Assembly (NCBI GenBank): GCA_014804645.1
Contig: JAAUZI010000039.1
Coordinates: forward strand, 1-51,592
DNA from: Lachnospiraceae bacterium
GTDB taxonomy: Bacteria; Bacillota; Clostridia; Lachnospirales; Lachnospiraceae
DNA length: 51,592 nt
Reading direction: 5' to 3'
Positions 17,899-26,162 of this stretch are shown one piece after another; the stretch's first letter is position 1; each line of letters begins with the position of its first letter. The notes beneath the pieces are model-generated. The model made no database searches. It was not told where the DNA came from and saw nothing but the letters and a program-made list of their open reading frames with translations. Position numbers and translations under genes: made by a program.

Positions 17899-17941
17899 CT
17901 AGTGTACTGACACATTCATCTTTGAACCAACAGCACACTAG
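17899..17941. repeat. Inverted repeat at the lacM stop codon
   Basis: CTAGTGT (17899-17905) and ACACTAG (17935-17941) are perfect 7-bp arms 29 bp apart. The right arm contains the TAG stop of lacM. No T-run follows, so it is not a typical terminator; it may be a weak hairpin or a recombination scar. Confidence 0.4.
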
Positions 17942-18921
17942 AGTATTCGGAAACTGTATTGGATGTCTTTGGCGGCATCTATACGATAGGCGGGTTCCGG
18001 CTGGGTGCCCCAGCTGTCCCGTCCGCCTACGCCCCGCACTGCCCCCAGCACACAGAGCACCGTGCGTCTGGCAGGAGGCAGTTCTTCATGGTGAGTCGCA
18101 TTTTCCAGTTCGAGAGCCGTGTAGGGCAGGCAGGAGAAGGCAAAGGGGGCGTCCGTCATACGAATTTCCAGGCAGTCCTCCTCATCCGAGCAGTCCCTGG
18201 CTGACAGGGCTAGAGGGCCTTTTGTCACATTGCTCAAAGTGCCGCCCGGATGGATGCGCACCCATTTGCTCTCCATATGCACGCCGCAGTCCTGGGGAAC
18301 CAGATAGGGCGTCACCGGCAGACCCTCCACCTCATACACGCCCGGAACGCCGCCAGCCATACGGTCGGGATAGGTCTCGCCGGACAGACCCTCATAGGTA
18401 AAGCCTGTCGCCAGCGTGGGCAGCACAAAGCGCATGCCGAACACAGGCAGCTCCGGCAATCCTTCCAGTCCATGGTAATGCACCCCGACAAAAATCTCCC
18501 CCTGGGCATCCACCTGATAGCTCACCTCCACGATCGTGGCCGGCGTTGTGATGGTTTCAAAGGTATATACAAGCTCCGCTGACGCGGCAGTTTCCAGCCC
18601 GGTATATTGATTGTTTCCCTCGGGATCCGGCTGGTGCTTATCCTCGCCGTCCACCAGCACCTGTACTCCCTTATAACGGATAAACCGATCCGCCGCCAGC
18701 CACATGCCGCTGCGCAAGTGGAGGCCATTGCCGTGGTCGTTGTCCGTCAGCGCCCGCCAGAAGGTGGGCACCGGTCCCCGATACATCCACTCACGTCCGT
18801 TTTTTACCAGAGACTCCAGGCTTTTGTCACTGTAGTTGAATATATAGTCAAAATTGCTGCCGTGCAGCCCCAGAGTGCTGTCCCCGTATACCACCTTCAT
18901 CCCTTTATCGATACTTTCCAT
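17938..18921 (-). CDS. lacM: Beta-galactosidase small subunit LacM
   Basis: 327 residues matching the C-terminal domain of LacZ (Bgal_small_N). It begins MESIDKGMKVVYGDSTLGLHG and contains the hallmark GPVPTFWRALTDNDHGNG, corresponding to the LacZ segment that completes the active site from domain 5. Its ATG lies 17 nt inside the end of lacL in another frame, the same overlap reported for lacL/lacM of lactic acid bacteria, and its length matches LacM (about 320). It is therefore the small subunit of a heterodimeric GH2 enzyme, not a debris fragment of a frameshifted lacZ. Confidence 0.88.
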   Translation of the reverse strand: MESIDKGMKVVYGDSTLGLHGSNFDYIFNYSDKSLESLVKNGREWMYRGPVPTFWRALTDNDHGNGLHLRSGMWLAADRFIRYKGVQVLVDGEDKHQPDPEGNNQYTGLETAASAELVYTFETITTPATIVEVSYQVDAQGEIFVGVHYHGLEGLPELPVFGMRFVLPTLATGFTYEGLSGETYPDRMAGGVPGVYEVEGLPVTPYLVPQDCGVHMESKWVRIHPGGTLSNVTKGPLALSARDCSDEEDCLEIRMTDAPFAFSCLPYTALELENATHHEELPPARRTVLCVLGAVRGVGGRDSWGTQPEPAYRIDAAKDIQYSFRIL

Positions 18922-20920
18922 AATAATACCTCACTTCCTGCAGCGCCGGTTTGGGCGTCCTGTCCGCGAACAGGATACCATTGCCCGAAAACTCATAGTC
19001 CGAGGGCCGGTCGTCAAAGTCTCCGCCGTAGCGCAGCACCCTTCTGCCCGTCACCGGATCCTCCACCTCGATGGCCTGATCCATATAGTCCCAGATAAAA
19101 CCTCCCTGATACATTTCAAATCGATCCAGCAGATCCGTGTAAGATTTCATACCCCCAAGGGAATTACCCATGTCATGCATATACTCGCAGAGGATAAAAG
19201 GTTTCTTCGGATTGTTTGACAGATACTCGGCAATGCCCTCCGGCCAGGCGTACATCTGGCTCTCCACATCTGAGATCCGGTCCTCATATTCCCGCCTGTG
19301 TACCGCACCCTCATAATGCACCAGACGCTCCGGGTCCTTCTCCTTGAACAATGCGTTCATGGCTGCCAGGTTCTCACCGGCAAAGGATTCATTGCCCAGG
19401 GACCACATCAGGATAGCCGGGTGGTTTTTAAAGGTCTCAAAATGTGTTCTGGCCCGGTCCAGCACCGCCTCTCTCCACTCCGGGAAACTGCCCGGAATAT
19501 TCCATGACGGCTCAAAGCCCACACATTTCTGCCAGGAGCCATGGGTCTCCAGATTGGTCTCGGAGATCATGTAGATTCCGTGACGGTCACACAGATAATA
19601 CCAGGGAATCCGGTTGGGATAGTGGCTGGTGCGCACCGCATTGATATTATTTTCCTCAAAAATACGGATGTCCTGCTCCATGTCCTGCATGGTGATGACC
19701 CTGCCTCCCCGGGCGCTCCACTCGTGCCGGTTTACCCCGGTAAAAATCAGGCGTCTGCCGTTGAGGCGTATGACTTTATCCACGATCTCGATCCGCCTAA
19801 ACCCTATGTCATAGGGCACCAGCTCCAGAATCTCGCCCTCCGGCCCCACTAGGGTGATCAGCAGACGGTACAGGTACGGATTATGGTTGTCCCAGGGAGT
19901 CACGCCGCCCATTGGCTGCGGCTCTATATGGATGCTCCGAGCCGCGGGAACCTGCATGGACCAGCACTGTTTTCCAGCCTTATCCTGTAAAGTGATCTGT
20001 ACCTGATATGGGCCAGATAAGGTGCTGGCGTTTTTCCCGCCCACATCCTTGCCGACCCACAGGGCGCTGGCAGTTTCCCCGCTGAATGCCGCAGCCGCCT
20101 CGCCCCAGGCCGTCAACTTGAGATCCAGCTCCAGGCTGCCGGTAGCATTGTCCTGCAGGAGCCTTGGCTTTGCCCACATATCCTCCACATGCAGCTCGGG
20201 CCGGGCATACAGATACACACTTCTGAAAATGCCGAAAAACCGGAAGAAATCCTGATCTTCCAGATAGCTGGCTGTGCTGCGCTTGTGTACCTCCACCGCC
20301 AGCACATTCCCCTGCTCCCGGATATAGGGCGTCAGATCAAACTCCGAGGGGGTGAAACTGTCCTCCGCATAGCCGATAAACTCACCGTTCAGCCACAGGT
20401 ACAGCGCCTGCTCCGCGCCCTCAAAGCAAATCCGCACCGGCTTGCCACGCAGCGCCGGGTCCAAATCAAAAATTTTCACATAGGAACCCACGGGATTGTA
20501 GGACGCCTGGCTGAAACTGCCGTCTCCCACCCAGGATGCCGCTCCGCCGTCAGACGCATTCCCTTCTTCCGGCCATGTTCCCTCAATCGTACGGGCGGGA
20601 CGTCGGAACATCTTTCCCTCCCAGGGATACATCACATTGATATAATGTATTTTGTCATATCCGGCCATCTCAATATGCATGGGCACGGGGATGGTGTCCC
20701 AATCTTTTCTGTCATAGTCCTCCCTGTAAAAATCCACCGGCCTGCTGCCCGCATTCACAGAGAAACAAAACTGCCACTCCCCGTCCAGGCACTGCCGCAG
20801 GGTAGAATTTCCTGCCGCCAGACTCTCCCTGTCCGCATAATATGTGTGATCGCTGTGAGCCGGAACCTGACCCACCCTAAACACCCGGGGATCATCCAAC
20901 CATCTGATATCCGCTTCCAT
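18905..20920 (-). CDS. lacL: Beta-galactosidase large subunit LacL (GH2)
   Basis: 671 residues. It contains the N-terminal jelly roll (LNGEFIGYAEDSFTPSEFDL), the immunoglobulin-like domain and the GH2 barrel. The acid/base is E511 in WSLGNESFAG and the nucleophile is E579 in PFILCEYMHDMGNSLGG. Metal and substrate residues are in NRHEW and TSHYPN. The protein ends ALQEVRYYYGKYR, where full-length LacZ would go on into domain 4. It is slightly longer than the usual LacL (about 626), mainly in the loops around 105-145 and 280-340. It hydrolyses lactose or beta-galactosides in the cytoplasm with LacM. AGGAGG precedes the ATG. No lactose permease is adjacent. Confidence 0.92.
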   Translation of the reverse strand: MEADIRWLDDPRVFRVGQVPAHSDHTYYADRESLAAGNSTLRQCLDGEWQFCFSVNAGSRPVDFYREDYDRKDWDTIPVPMHIEMAGYDKIHYINVMYPWEGKMFRRPARTIEGTWPEEGNASDGGAASWVGDGSFSQASYNPVGSYVKIFDLDPALRGKPVRICFEGAEQALYLWLNGEFIGYAEDSFTPSEFDLTPYIREQGNVLAVEVHKRSTASYLEDQDFFRFFGIFRSVYLYARPELHVEDMWAKPRLLQDNATGSLELDLKLTAWGEAAAAFSGETASALWVGKDVGGKNASTLSGPYQVQITLQDKAGKQCWSMQVPAARSIHIEPQPMGGVTPWDNHNPYLYRLLITLVGPEGEILELVPYDIGFRRIEIVDKVIRLNGRRLIFTGVNRHEWSARGGRVITMQDMEQDIRIFEENNINAVRTSHYPNRIPWYYLCDRHGIYMISETNLETHGSWQKCVGFEPSWNIPGSFPEWREAVLDRARTHFETFKNHPAILMWSLGNESFAGENLAAMNALFKEKDPERLVHYEGAVHRREYEDRISDVESQMYAWPEGIAEYLSNNPKKPFILCEYMHDMGNSLGGMKSYTDLLDRFEMYQGGFIWDYMDQAIEVEDPVTGRRVLRYGGDFDDRPSDYEFSGNGILFADRTPKPALQEVRYYYGKYR

Positions 20921-20958
20921 CTGCCGCCCTCCTAACTAGATTCATTTTGGTAAAGTTT

Positions 20959-20987
20959 ATCTTACCACCTTAAAAAACTTTTGTCAT
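20959..20987 (-). promoter_or_regulatory. Candidate promoter of lacLM
   Basis: On the minus strand ATGACA (20987-20982) and TAAGAT (20964-20959) are 17 bases apart, with a leader of about 30 nt before the lacL ATG. The -10 box is only a partial match. Confidence 0.5.
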
Positions 20988-21002
20988 TCATTATTTATGG
21001 CA

Positions 21003-21031
21003 TTGACACACTACTCCTTTGGGAGTATATT
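21003..21031 (+). promoter_or_regulatory. Promoter of the DUF3990/Xre module with internal palindrome
   Basis: TTGACA (21003-21008) and TATATT (21026-21031) are 17 bases apart. Between and partly under the -10 box lies a perfect palindrome, TACTCC (21012-21017) and GGAGTA (21022-21027). It is well placed as the operator of the Xre protein encoded second in the operon. Confidence 0.7.
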
Positions 21032-21059
21032 ATTGACAAGAAACGGAGATGATATCCCT

Positions 21060-21737
21060 ATGACCAAAAGACTCTACCACGGCTCCTCCAAAATCATCGA
21101 GAAACCCCTATATGGATATGGTAAGCCCTACAACGATTATGGGCTTGGTTTTTACTGCACTGACAGTCTTGAAATGGCAAAAGAATGGGGTGTGGGCATG
21201 AATCAAAACGGCTATGCCAATTGTTATGAGATGGATTGTGAGGGCCTTCGAATTCTTGATTTAAATGCGCCCGAATACTGCATTCTCCACTGGCTTGCGG
21301 TGCTTCTTGAAAACCGTGAATTCGATATTCCATCTGGGCTTGCGTTGGAGGCAAAGGAATATCTGCTGGCTAATTTTTCTATTGACTATAAAAGTTATGA
21401 CATGATTGTTGGCTACCGGGCCGATGACAGCTATTTTTCCTTTGCACAGGACTTTATCAATGGCACGATTTCCTACCGGCAGCTCAACAATGCCATGCAC
21501 CTGGGCAAACTCGGTCTGCAATTTGTATTAAAGAGCAGGACTTCTTTTGATCGGATCAGATTCATCGGCAGCGAAATCGCCGAAAGCAACAAATGGTATG
21601 CAAAAAAAATGCTGCGTGACAAAACCGCCAGGCGTGAATATTTCGATGTGGAGCGCAACAGGCGTCAGCGCGGCGATATATATATCACACAGATAATGGA
21701 TGAGGAGATGATGCCCAATGATCTGCGCTTACGATAA
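21060..21737 (+). CDS. DUF3990 domain protein, probable ADP-ribosyltransferase-like toxin
   Basis: 225 residues from the ATG at 21060 (GGAGAT upstream; an in-frame ATG at 20997 is ahead of the promoter). The N-terminus KRLYHGSSKIIEKP followed by NDYGLGFYCTDSLEMAKEW is the DUF3990 signature. Its YHGS and G-GFY-T elements resemble the NAD-binding motifs of ADP-ribosyltransferase-like proteins. There is no signal peptide, so it acts inside the cell. It overlaps a downstream Xre-type gene by 20 nt. The two probably form a toxin-antitoxin or similar module; toxicity is inferred, not shown. Composition is more AT-rich than lacL next door, in keeping with mobility. Confidence 0.78.
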   Translation: MTKRLYHGSSKIIEKPLYGYGKPYNDYGLGFYCTDSLEMAKEWGVGMNQNGYANCYEMDCEGLRILDLNAPEYCILHWLAVLLENREFDIPSGLALEAKEYLLANFSIDYKSYDMIVGYRADDSYFSFAQDFINGTISYRQLNNAMHLGKLGLQFVLKSRTSFDRIRFIGSEIAESNKWYAKKMLRDKTARREYFDVERNRRQRGDIYITQIMDEEMMPNDLRLR

Positions 21738-22362
21738 GGTTTATCTTGACAAGGCCCGTATCGCCCTTGGCCGTATGTTGGATTTTGCAGTGTACGATCT
21801 GAAATATGATATTGCTGAATTTTTTGAGTTATTCATTCAATCCGGTGTCGGACCGCGTTTTGAAAAAGGAGATTTTACGCTGCTTGTCGGTATGTCCGGA
21901 ACAGAACTGGCCTATGAGGTGCTGGAGCAATCGGGCATTAATAATGATCGGGTCAGGCCGAACTATACGATTGACCGCAGCGAAGAATTCTGGACAGGGT
22001 GGGCGTTGGCATATTATCAGTGGGAAACGTCCATAAGCTTTGCGGAAATCGTACGGAATATTCCAATCAGAGACATTATGGCATTGTATTCGCCCTACCA
22101 TGAGATGGATATCCGGCAATTTACCGATAAGATGAATGAGCTATACAGAGCTGCCAAGCCGGAGACTAACCTCAAGCTGCGGAGGCAGAACATCGGCTTG
22201 ACCCAGCGTGAGCTTTCTCAGTTGGCTGGCGTTCCCATACGCACCATACAACAGTATGAGCAGCGGCAAAAAAACATCAATAAAGCCCAGGCCGAATATC
22301 TTGTGATGCTGGCCCGGGCTTTATACTGTGAAGTTACGGATTTGCTGGATAAAAGTTTCTGA
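21718..22362 (+). CDS. Xre-type regulator with N-terminal partner domain, probable antitoxin
   Basis: 214 residues. The C-terminal part (about 152-210) is a helix-turn-helix of the Xre class: LTQRELSQLAGVPIRTIQQY. The N-terminal 145 residues (DKARIALGRMLDFAVYDL, FWTGWALAYYQWETSISFAE) form a conserved domain of no named function that I associate with DUF3990 neighbours. It could neutralise the upstream protein by contact while the helix-turn-helix represses the shared promoter at the 21012-21027 palindrome. The start is ATG at 21718 with GAGGAG about nine bases before it, inside the toxin gene. Confidence 0.8.
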   Translation: MICAYDKVYLDKARIALGRMLDFAVYDLKYDIAEFFELFIQSGVGPRFEKGDFTLLVGMSGTELAYEVLEQSGINNDRVRPNYTIDRSEEFWTGWALAYYQWETSISFAEIVRNIPIRDIMALYSPYHEMDIRQFTDKMNELYRAAKPETNLKLRRQNIGLTQRELSQLAGVPIRTIQQYEQRQKNINKAQAEYLVMLARALYCEVTDLLDKSF

Positions 22363-22373
22363 TAGACAGGGTA

Positions 22374-25300
22374 TCAACCCATCTCCGTCTTCCAGTCCTC
22401 GTCCCGCTCCTTGCTGGAGGCGGTGGCTTTGGCCAGCTGCCATATGATCTCGCTGAAGTACCTCTGAGGAATATCTTTCAGGGGCAGCTGTTTTTCCCCT
22501 TTTGCCTCGTCATAGCAGTATGAGCCTCTCTCAATGGTGCCCGCCTTGTAAAAGCGCACGTCATACACTGTGACGTCCTCACCGCCCATGCTGCCGCTGC
22601 CCACATAGCTGCCGGAGAAGTGCAGCTCCGCACCCAGGCCAATGGAGGCGTCCTCCCGGTAGTAGGTGTCAAATCCGCCCGCATCCTGCACCGAGCCGCG
22701 ATACCACCCCAGAGTTGTGAGTTTGCCCCCCAGGGACAGATCGTTGAGAATCATGCCGCCGAAACGCTCCAGACTCTTGGCTTTCTGCTCCTCTGGCGTA
22801 ATGTAGTAAATCGTCCGGCCTAACTGCTCGATGGGCTGGGTGATCTCATAGTCCTCCAGCTGCTGTTTCCAGGTCTCCAGGCTCTCTTTTGTCAGCTCTA
22901 TGGGATGCACAAGACCGATCTGCCCCTGTTCAGGTAAGGTATACTCGTCCTCATCCTCCGTGTTAAAGGAACCGTCCTCCATATAGCGGAAGCTCTGCGC
23001 CAGCTTATGATCCTCGTAGATACCCCATACCAGGCCGATGGCAAACTGGTGCATAATGGGATTGCCCACAAACAGCTCGCGCCACGCCTCCACGCTCCAC
23101 AGACGCTCCGAGGACAGGGCCAGCTCCAGCCTCTGTTTCTGGCTGGTGACAGTGGCTTTCATCTGTTTTTTCATCTCCTTGAATTCCGCGTAGGCCGCAG
23201 CCGCCTTCTCCGCGTCGTCCTTTGCGCCGGGAGCAGGCATATTTTTCAGTTTCTTGCCATTTTCATCAAATACCTCCACCTCCAGAGCGGGGGTGATGGT
23301 CACGGTAAAGCTGCGGCTGCCGTAATCAAAGCGCCGCTCCATATTTTCGTCAAAGCCCAGGCTGGGCACGATCTTATCCTCCAGCTGCTCCCGGGTCAAT
23401 CCCAGCTGACTGGCCGCAAATTCCAGCGCCTGCCCGGCTGCCGCCTTGACCTGCTTAAACTTGAACTTCCGAGCGATTCCATCCACGATCAACAGAGCCT
23501 GGGGCTGGGGATTAAGCGCCAGCGCCTGCACTGCGTCCGCCGCAATGGCGCCTCTGGCATTCTGGGGCCACTCCTGAATCTGGTGATAGAGGCGCTGTAT
23601 AATATCTGTGCCGCCGTGGATGGAGGCCACGTACAATACCCAGCGTTTTTTAGCCTCCGCACCGGCGCTCATCCACTTGTCAAAAAGCTCGCCCACATAG
23701 ACTGCCAGTTCCTGCGGCTCCAGGTCCTGTGCCAGCAGAGCTGCATCCGTGCTGATACCGGGCTTAGCCATGGAACAATAGCACAGCAGCAGGGCCTGCA
23801 GATACTCCTCCGTGGCCTGCTCTCCGCCCTTTCTGCGCACCGGTGAAAAGGGCGTCTCATAGGCCCAGGCAAGGCTGCGTTTCTTGCCGCCCTTGTGCAG
23901 ATTTTTCACCAGATCCTCCCTTGTCAGGGCCGGGCTGCCCTCTCCTGCGCCGCCCTCTCCGGCGTCTCCCGCCGCAGCCTCATGTCCCAGAACAGTGTCC
24001 AGGAGTGTGCGAATCTTAGCATTCTTCTCTTTCTCATAAAGCTCCTGCAGGGTTTCCCGATCCTGAGGAGTATTCCACTTGGCCAGCACGCGGATACCCA
24101 TCTCCCGCTCCGCCGCCTTTTTGGAGGATAGCAGCCCTTTAACTTGTTCTCTCCAGCCGGGACGGTCCGCCAATATCCGTTCCAGCTCCTCCTTCACCAG
24201 CTTGGAGCTGTCCTGACTGTAGGAAAGTATCTGCTCCTGCCAGGCGTCCTTGCCCTTGGCAAACTCGGCCAGCGCCGCCTGACAGGACTCCCTGTTTTCA
24301 TCCGTCACCTGCAGATTGGCCTTACTGCCATATACCAGCAGCGCAAAATAGCGGCCATATGCCCCGGCCTCAGAAAAAGCCGTCACGGTTTCCTGAGTAC
24401 GCTGTGCCAGATACTGCTGGAAGATGGAAATACCGCCATCGGTAACAGCCTGCTTTTTGACCGTATCATAGATCGTATCCGTCATGAGCGTTATGACCCG
24501 CAGCTGCTGTGCCACCCCCATCCCGGCCAGCGTCAGACCCGAGAAAATATGCCGCAGTTCCAGCTCAAACGCCTCCTTTTGAGCCGGTTTCGCACTGAAC
24601 GCTGTAAAGAAATAACCGTATTCCAGCACGGCCATTATCGCCATACAACGACCATAGAAATCCTCGTCGTGGTATGTCTGCACATACTGCTCCAGAGCGT
24701 TCCGGCAGCCATAGGTACTTCCATGATATGGGATAGATAAGCGGTTTCTAACTGCATAAAGCGCCTGGATATCCACTCTGCCCTCCAGATAATCCCTGCA
24801 CTCCTGAGGAAAAGAACTTTGAAAATTAAAGAGCGCAATCACTTTTTCCTTTTGCTCATCCCCTTTGGCCAGCACTTCCCGCTGGTACAGCGCGGGATCC
24901 TCCTCCTTCATGATCTGCGCCATCTTGGCCGCCGCAGCAAACTCCGCATTGTGGTAGCACTCCAGAAAAGCTGCAGGGTGTTTGCGGAGCTGTACCCGCA
25001 ATATCTTTTTACCGTCCTCTTCCTTGAGGCCCGTGACACTGCTCCTGTTATCGTTTTTCATCTGCTCCGCCACCCAGGCAAGCAGCTCCCGGCTGGGGAT
25101 ACCGAACAGATCGTCCCAGTCTCCTCCGCTGCGGCTGATTTCCCCACGGGGGTCCAGCGCGCAAAATACCGACAGCATCAATTTAGGGTCAGCGGCGCAG
25201 CAGGTTTTCACCACGTGATACAGTTTCTCGGAAAGCATGTAGTTGACAAAGGCACAGCCACCCGCCAGCATAAACAGGGGCCTATCCATGACTCTGCCCG

Positions 25301-26057
25301 GGATGCCCGGCAGGACGGCCTGGCACATTGCCTCTTTCAGCAGTTTTTCATACTCTCCCATCCATGCGGCGTCCTCCGAGGGGTTCTTGCCGCCCAGCAG
25401 TTTTCGGATTCCTCCCAACACGCCGCCCTCATCCGCGGACTGGGTGCTTTTTTTGCGAAAAGCCTCCGCGGACTGTACGCTGTCGTAATTCATATTGAAC
25501 AATACCGTCAACAGTATCAGTCTCTCGCCGATGTACCCGCTCTCATATTCCCGCAGCGCCCGCCGGACGGTTTCAGGAAGGCCGCCCGCATGTTTTTTCA
25601 GCGCACTATACATATGCTCAGACATAAAATAGGGGTAATGATTGCACCAGCTAAGGCACGATCTATATGTATGCCGGGCATATACCGCCACAATCTTGTA
25701 CGGGTCGATCCGGAGATTTTTTGCCTCTACATTCCTTATAAATTCCCAAAATATCTGATATTCCTGACCCAGACACTGGAAACAGGTATGGGAACCCAGA
25801 GCATACAGCAGATTAAAGAGCCGCAGCGTCTCGTCATGCTGCTTTTTCTTCATAAAAGACCCCAAAAGTTTTGCCACCGGCAGGGCTTTCTCCCGAGGGA
25901 TGCCGCTCATATCGCGGATCTCCACCTCTGCCAGAGTTTCCTCTCCCGTCTCCCCTTTCAGATATTTCTCCGCAAGCTCCAGCTCGCCGTCTGTCAGCCC
26001 CAGATCCGCCAGGGCCTCCCTAACTTTGTCCACCTGTCCATTTTGTGCTCGTAACAT
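22374..26057 (-). CDS. DUF4132 domain-containing protein, second tandem copy
   Basis: 1227 residues, cytoplasmic, mostly helical with HEAT-like repeats (ERELGIRVL-type segment AAEREMGIRVLAKWNTPQDR). The C-terminal DUF4132 region includes WRELFVGNPIMHQFAIGLVW and the terminal QRYFSEIIWQLAKA. It is a clear paralogue of the gene just upstream: the two align over their whole length with many identical blocks. DUF4132 occurs in E. coli YehI/MolR, encoded with a MoxR ATPase, DUF5682, vWA and SWIM genes as here. No activity is established. The first methionine is preceded by AGGAGGAG. It is the last gene of the operon and ends 12 nt from the convergent Xre gene. Confidence 0.85.
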   Translation of the reverse strand: MLRAQNGQVDKVREALADLGLTDGELELAEKYLKGETGEETLAEVEIRDMSGIPREKALPVAKLLGSFMKKKQHDETLRLFNLLYALGSHTCFQCLGQEYQIFWEFIRNVEAKNLRIDPYKIVAVYARHTYRSCLSWCNHYPYFMSEHMYSALKKHAGGLPETVRRALREYESGYIGERLILLTVLFNMNYDSVQSAEAFRKKSTQSADEGGVLGGIRKLLGGKNPSEDAAWMGEYEKLLKEAMCQAVLPGIPGRVMDRPLFMLAGGCAFVNYMLSEKLYHVVKTCCAADPKLMLSVFCALDPRGEISRSGGDWDDLFGIPSRELLAWVAEQMKNDNRSSVTGLKEEDGKKILRVQLRKHPAAFLECYHNAEFAAAAKMAQIMKEEDPALYQREVLAKGDEQKEKVIALFNFQSSFPQECRDYLEGRVDIQALYAVRNRLSIPYHGSTYGCRNALEQYVQTYHDEDFYGRCMAIMAVLEYGYFFTAFSAKPAQKEAFELELRHIFSGLTLAGMGVAQQLRVITLMTDTIYDTVKKQAVTDGGISIFQQYLAQRTQETVTAFSEAGAYGRYFALLVYGSKANLQVTDENRESCQAALAEFAKGKDAWQEQILSYSQDSSKLVKEELERILADRPGWREQVKGLLSSKKAAEREMGIRVLAKWNTPQDRETLQELYEKEKNAKIRTLLDTVLGHEAAAGDAGEGGAGEGSPALTREDLVKNLHKGGKKRSLAWAYETPFSPVRRKGGEQATEEYLQALLLCYCSMAKPGISTDAALLAQDLEPQELAVYVGELFDKWMSAGAEAKKRWVLYVASIHGGTDIIQRLYHQIQEWPQNARGAIAADAVQALALNPQPQALLIVDGIARKFKFKQVKAAAGQALEFAASQLGLTREQLEDKIVPSLGFDENMERRFDYGSRSFTVTITPALEVEVFDENGKKLKNMPAPGAKDDAEKAAAAYAEFKEMKKQMKATVTSQKQRLELALSSERLWSVEAWRELFVGNPIMHQFAIGLVWGIYEDHKLAQSFRYMEDGSFNTEDEDEYTLPEQGQIGLVHPIELTKESLETWKQQLEDYEITQPIEQLGRTIYYITPEEQKAKSLERFGGMILNDLSLGGKLTTLGWYRGSVQDAGGFDTYYREDASIGLGAELHFSGSYVGSGSMGGEDVTVYDVRFYKAGTIERGSYCYDEAKGEKQLPLKDIPQRYFSEIIWQLAKATASSKERDEDWKTEMG

Positions 26058-26085
26058 ACTGCTCCTCCTTGCTTAAAATTTATTC

Positions 26086-26125
26086 TTTCCCGCATATCAC
26101 GGGCCAACCTGCAATACTGCGTAAA
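26086..26125 (-). repeat. Short intergenic repeat upstream of the second DUF4132 gene
   Basis: This 40-bp stretch aligns with 46322-46362, with shared blocks TTTCC, GCATATC and ATACTGCGT in the same order and spacing (one gap). It contains the palindromes CCCG/CGGG and TGCGT/ACGCA. It sits between the tandem DUF4132 genes, just upstream of the ribosome site of the second. It belongs to the small-repeat family described in the findings. Confidence 0.55.
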
Positions 26126-26162
26126 CGCACAACTCTCTTTTCAGCGCCATGGATAATTTCCA

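Noticed and set aside
17938..20920. Frameshifted lacZ pseudogene
   Set aside because: Both frames have proper starts, sizes fit LacL and LacM, the overlap is 17 nt as in known pairs, and the active-site residues are all present.
24819..26054. 411-codon open frame on the plus strand
   Set aside because: Antisense to the second DUF4132 gene, with no promoter, ribosome site or recognisable domain.
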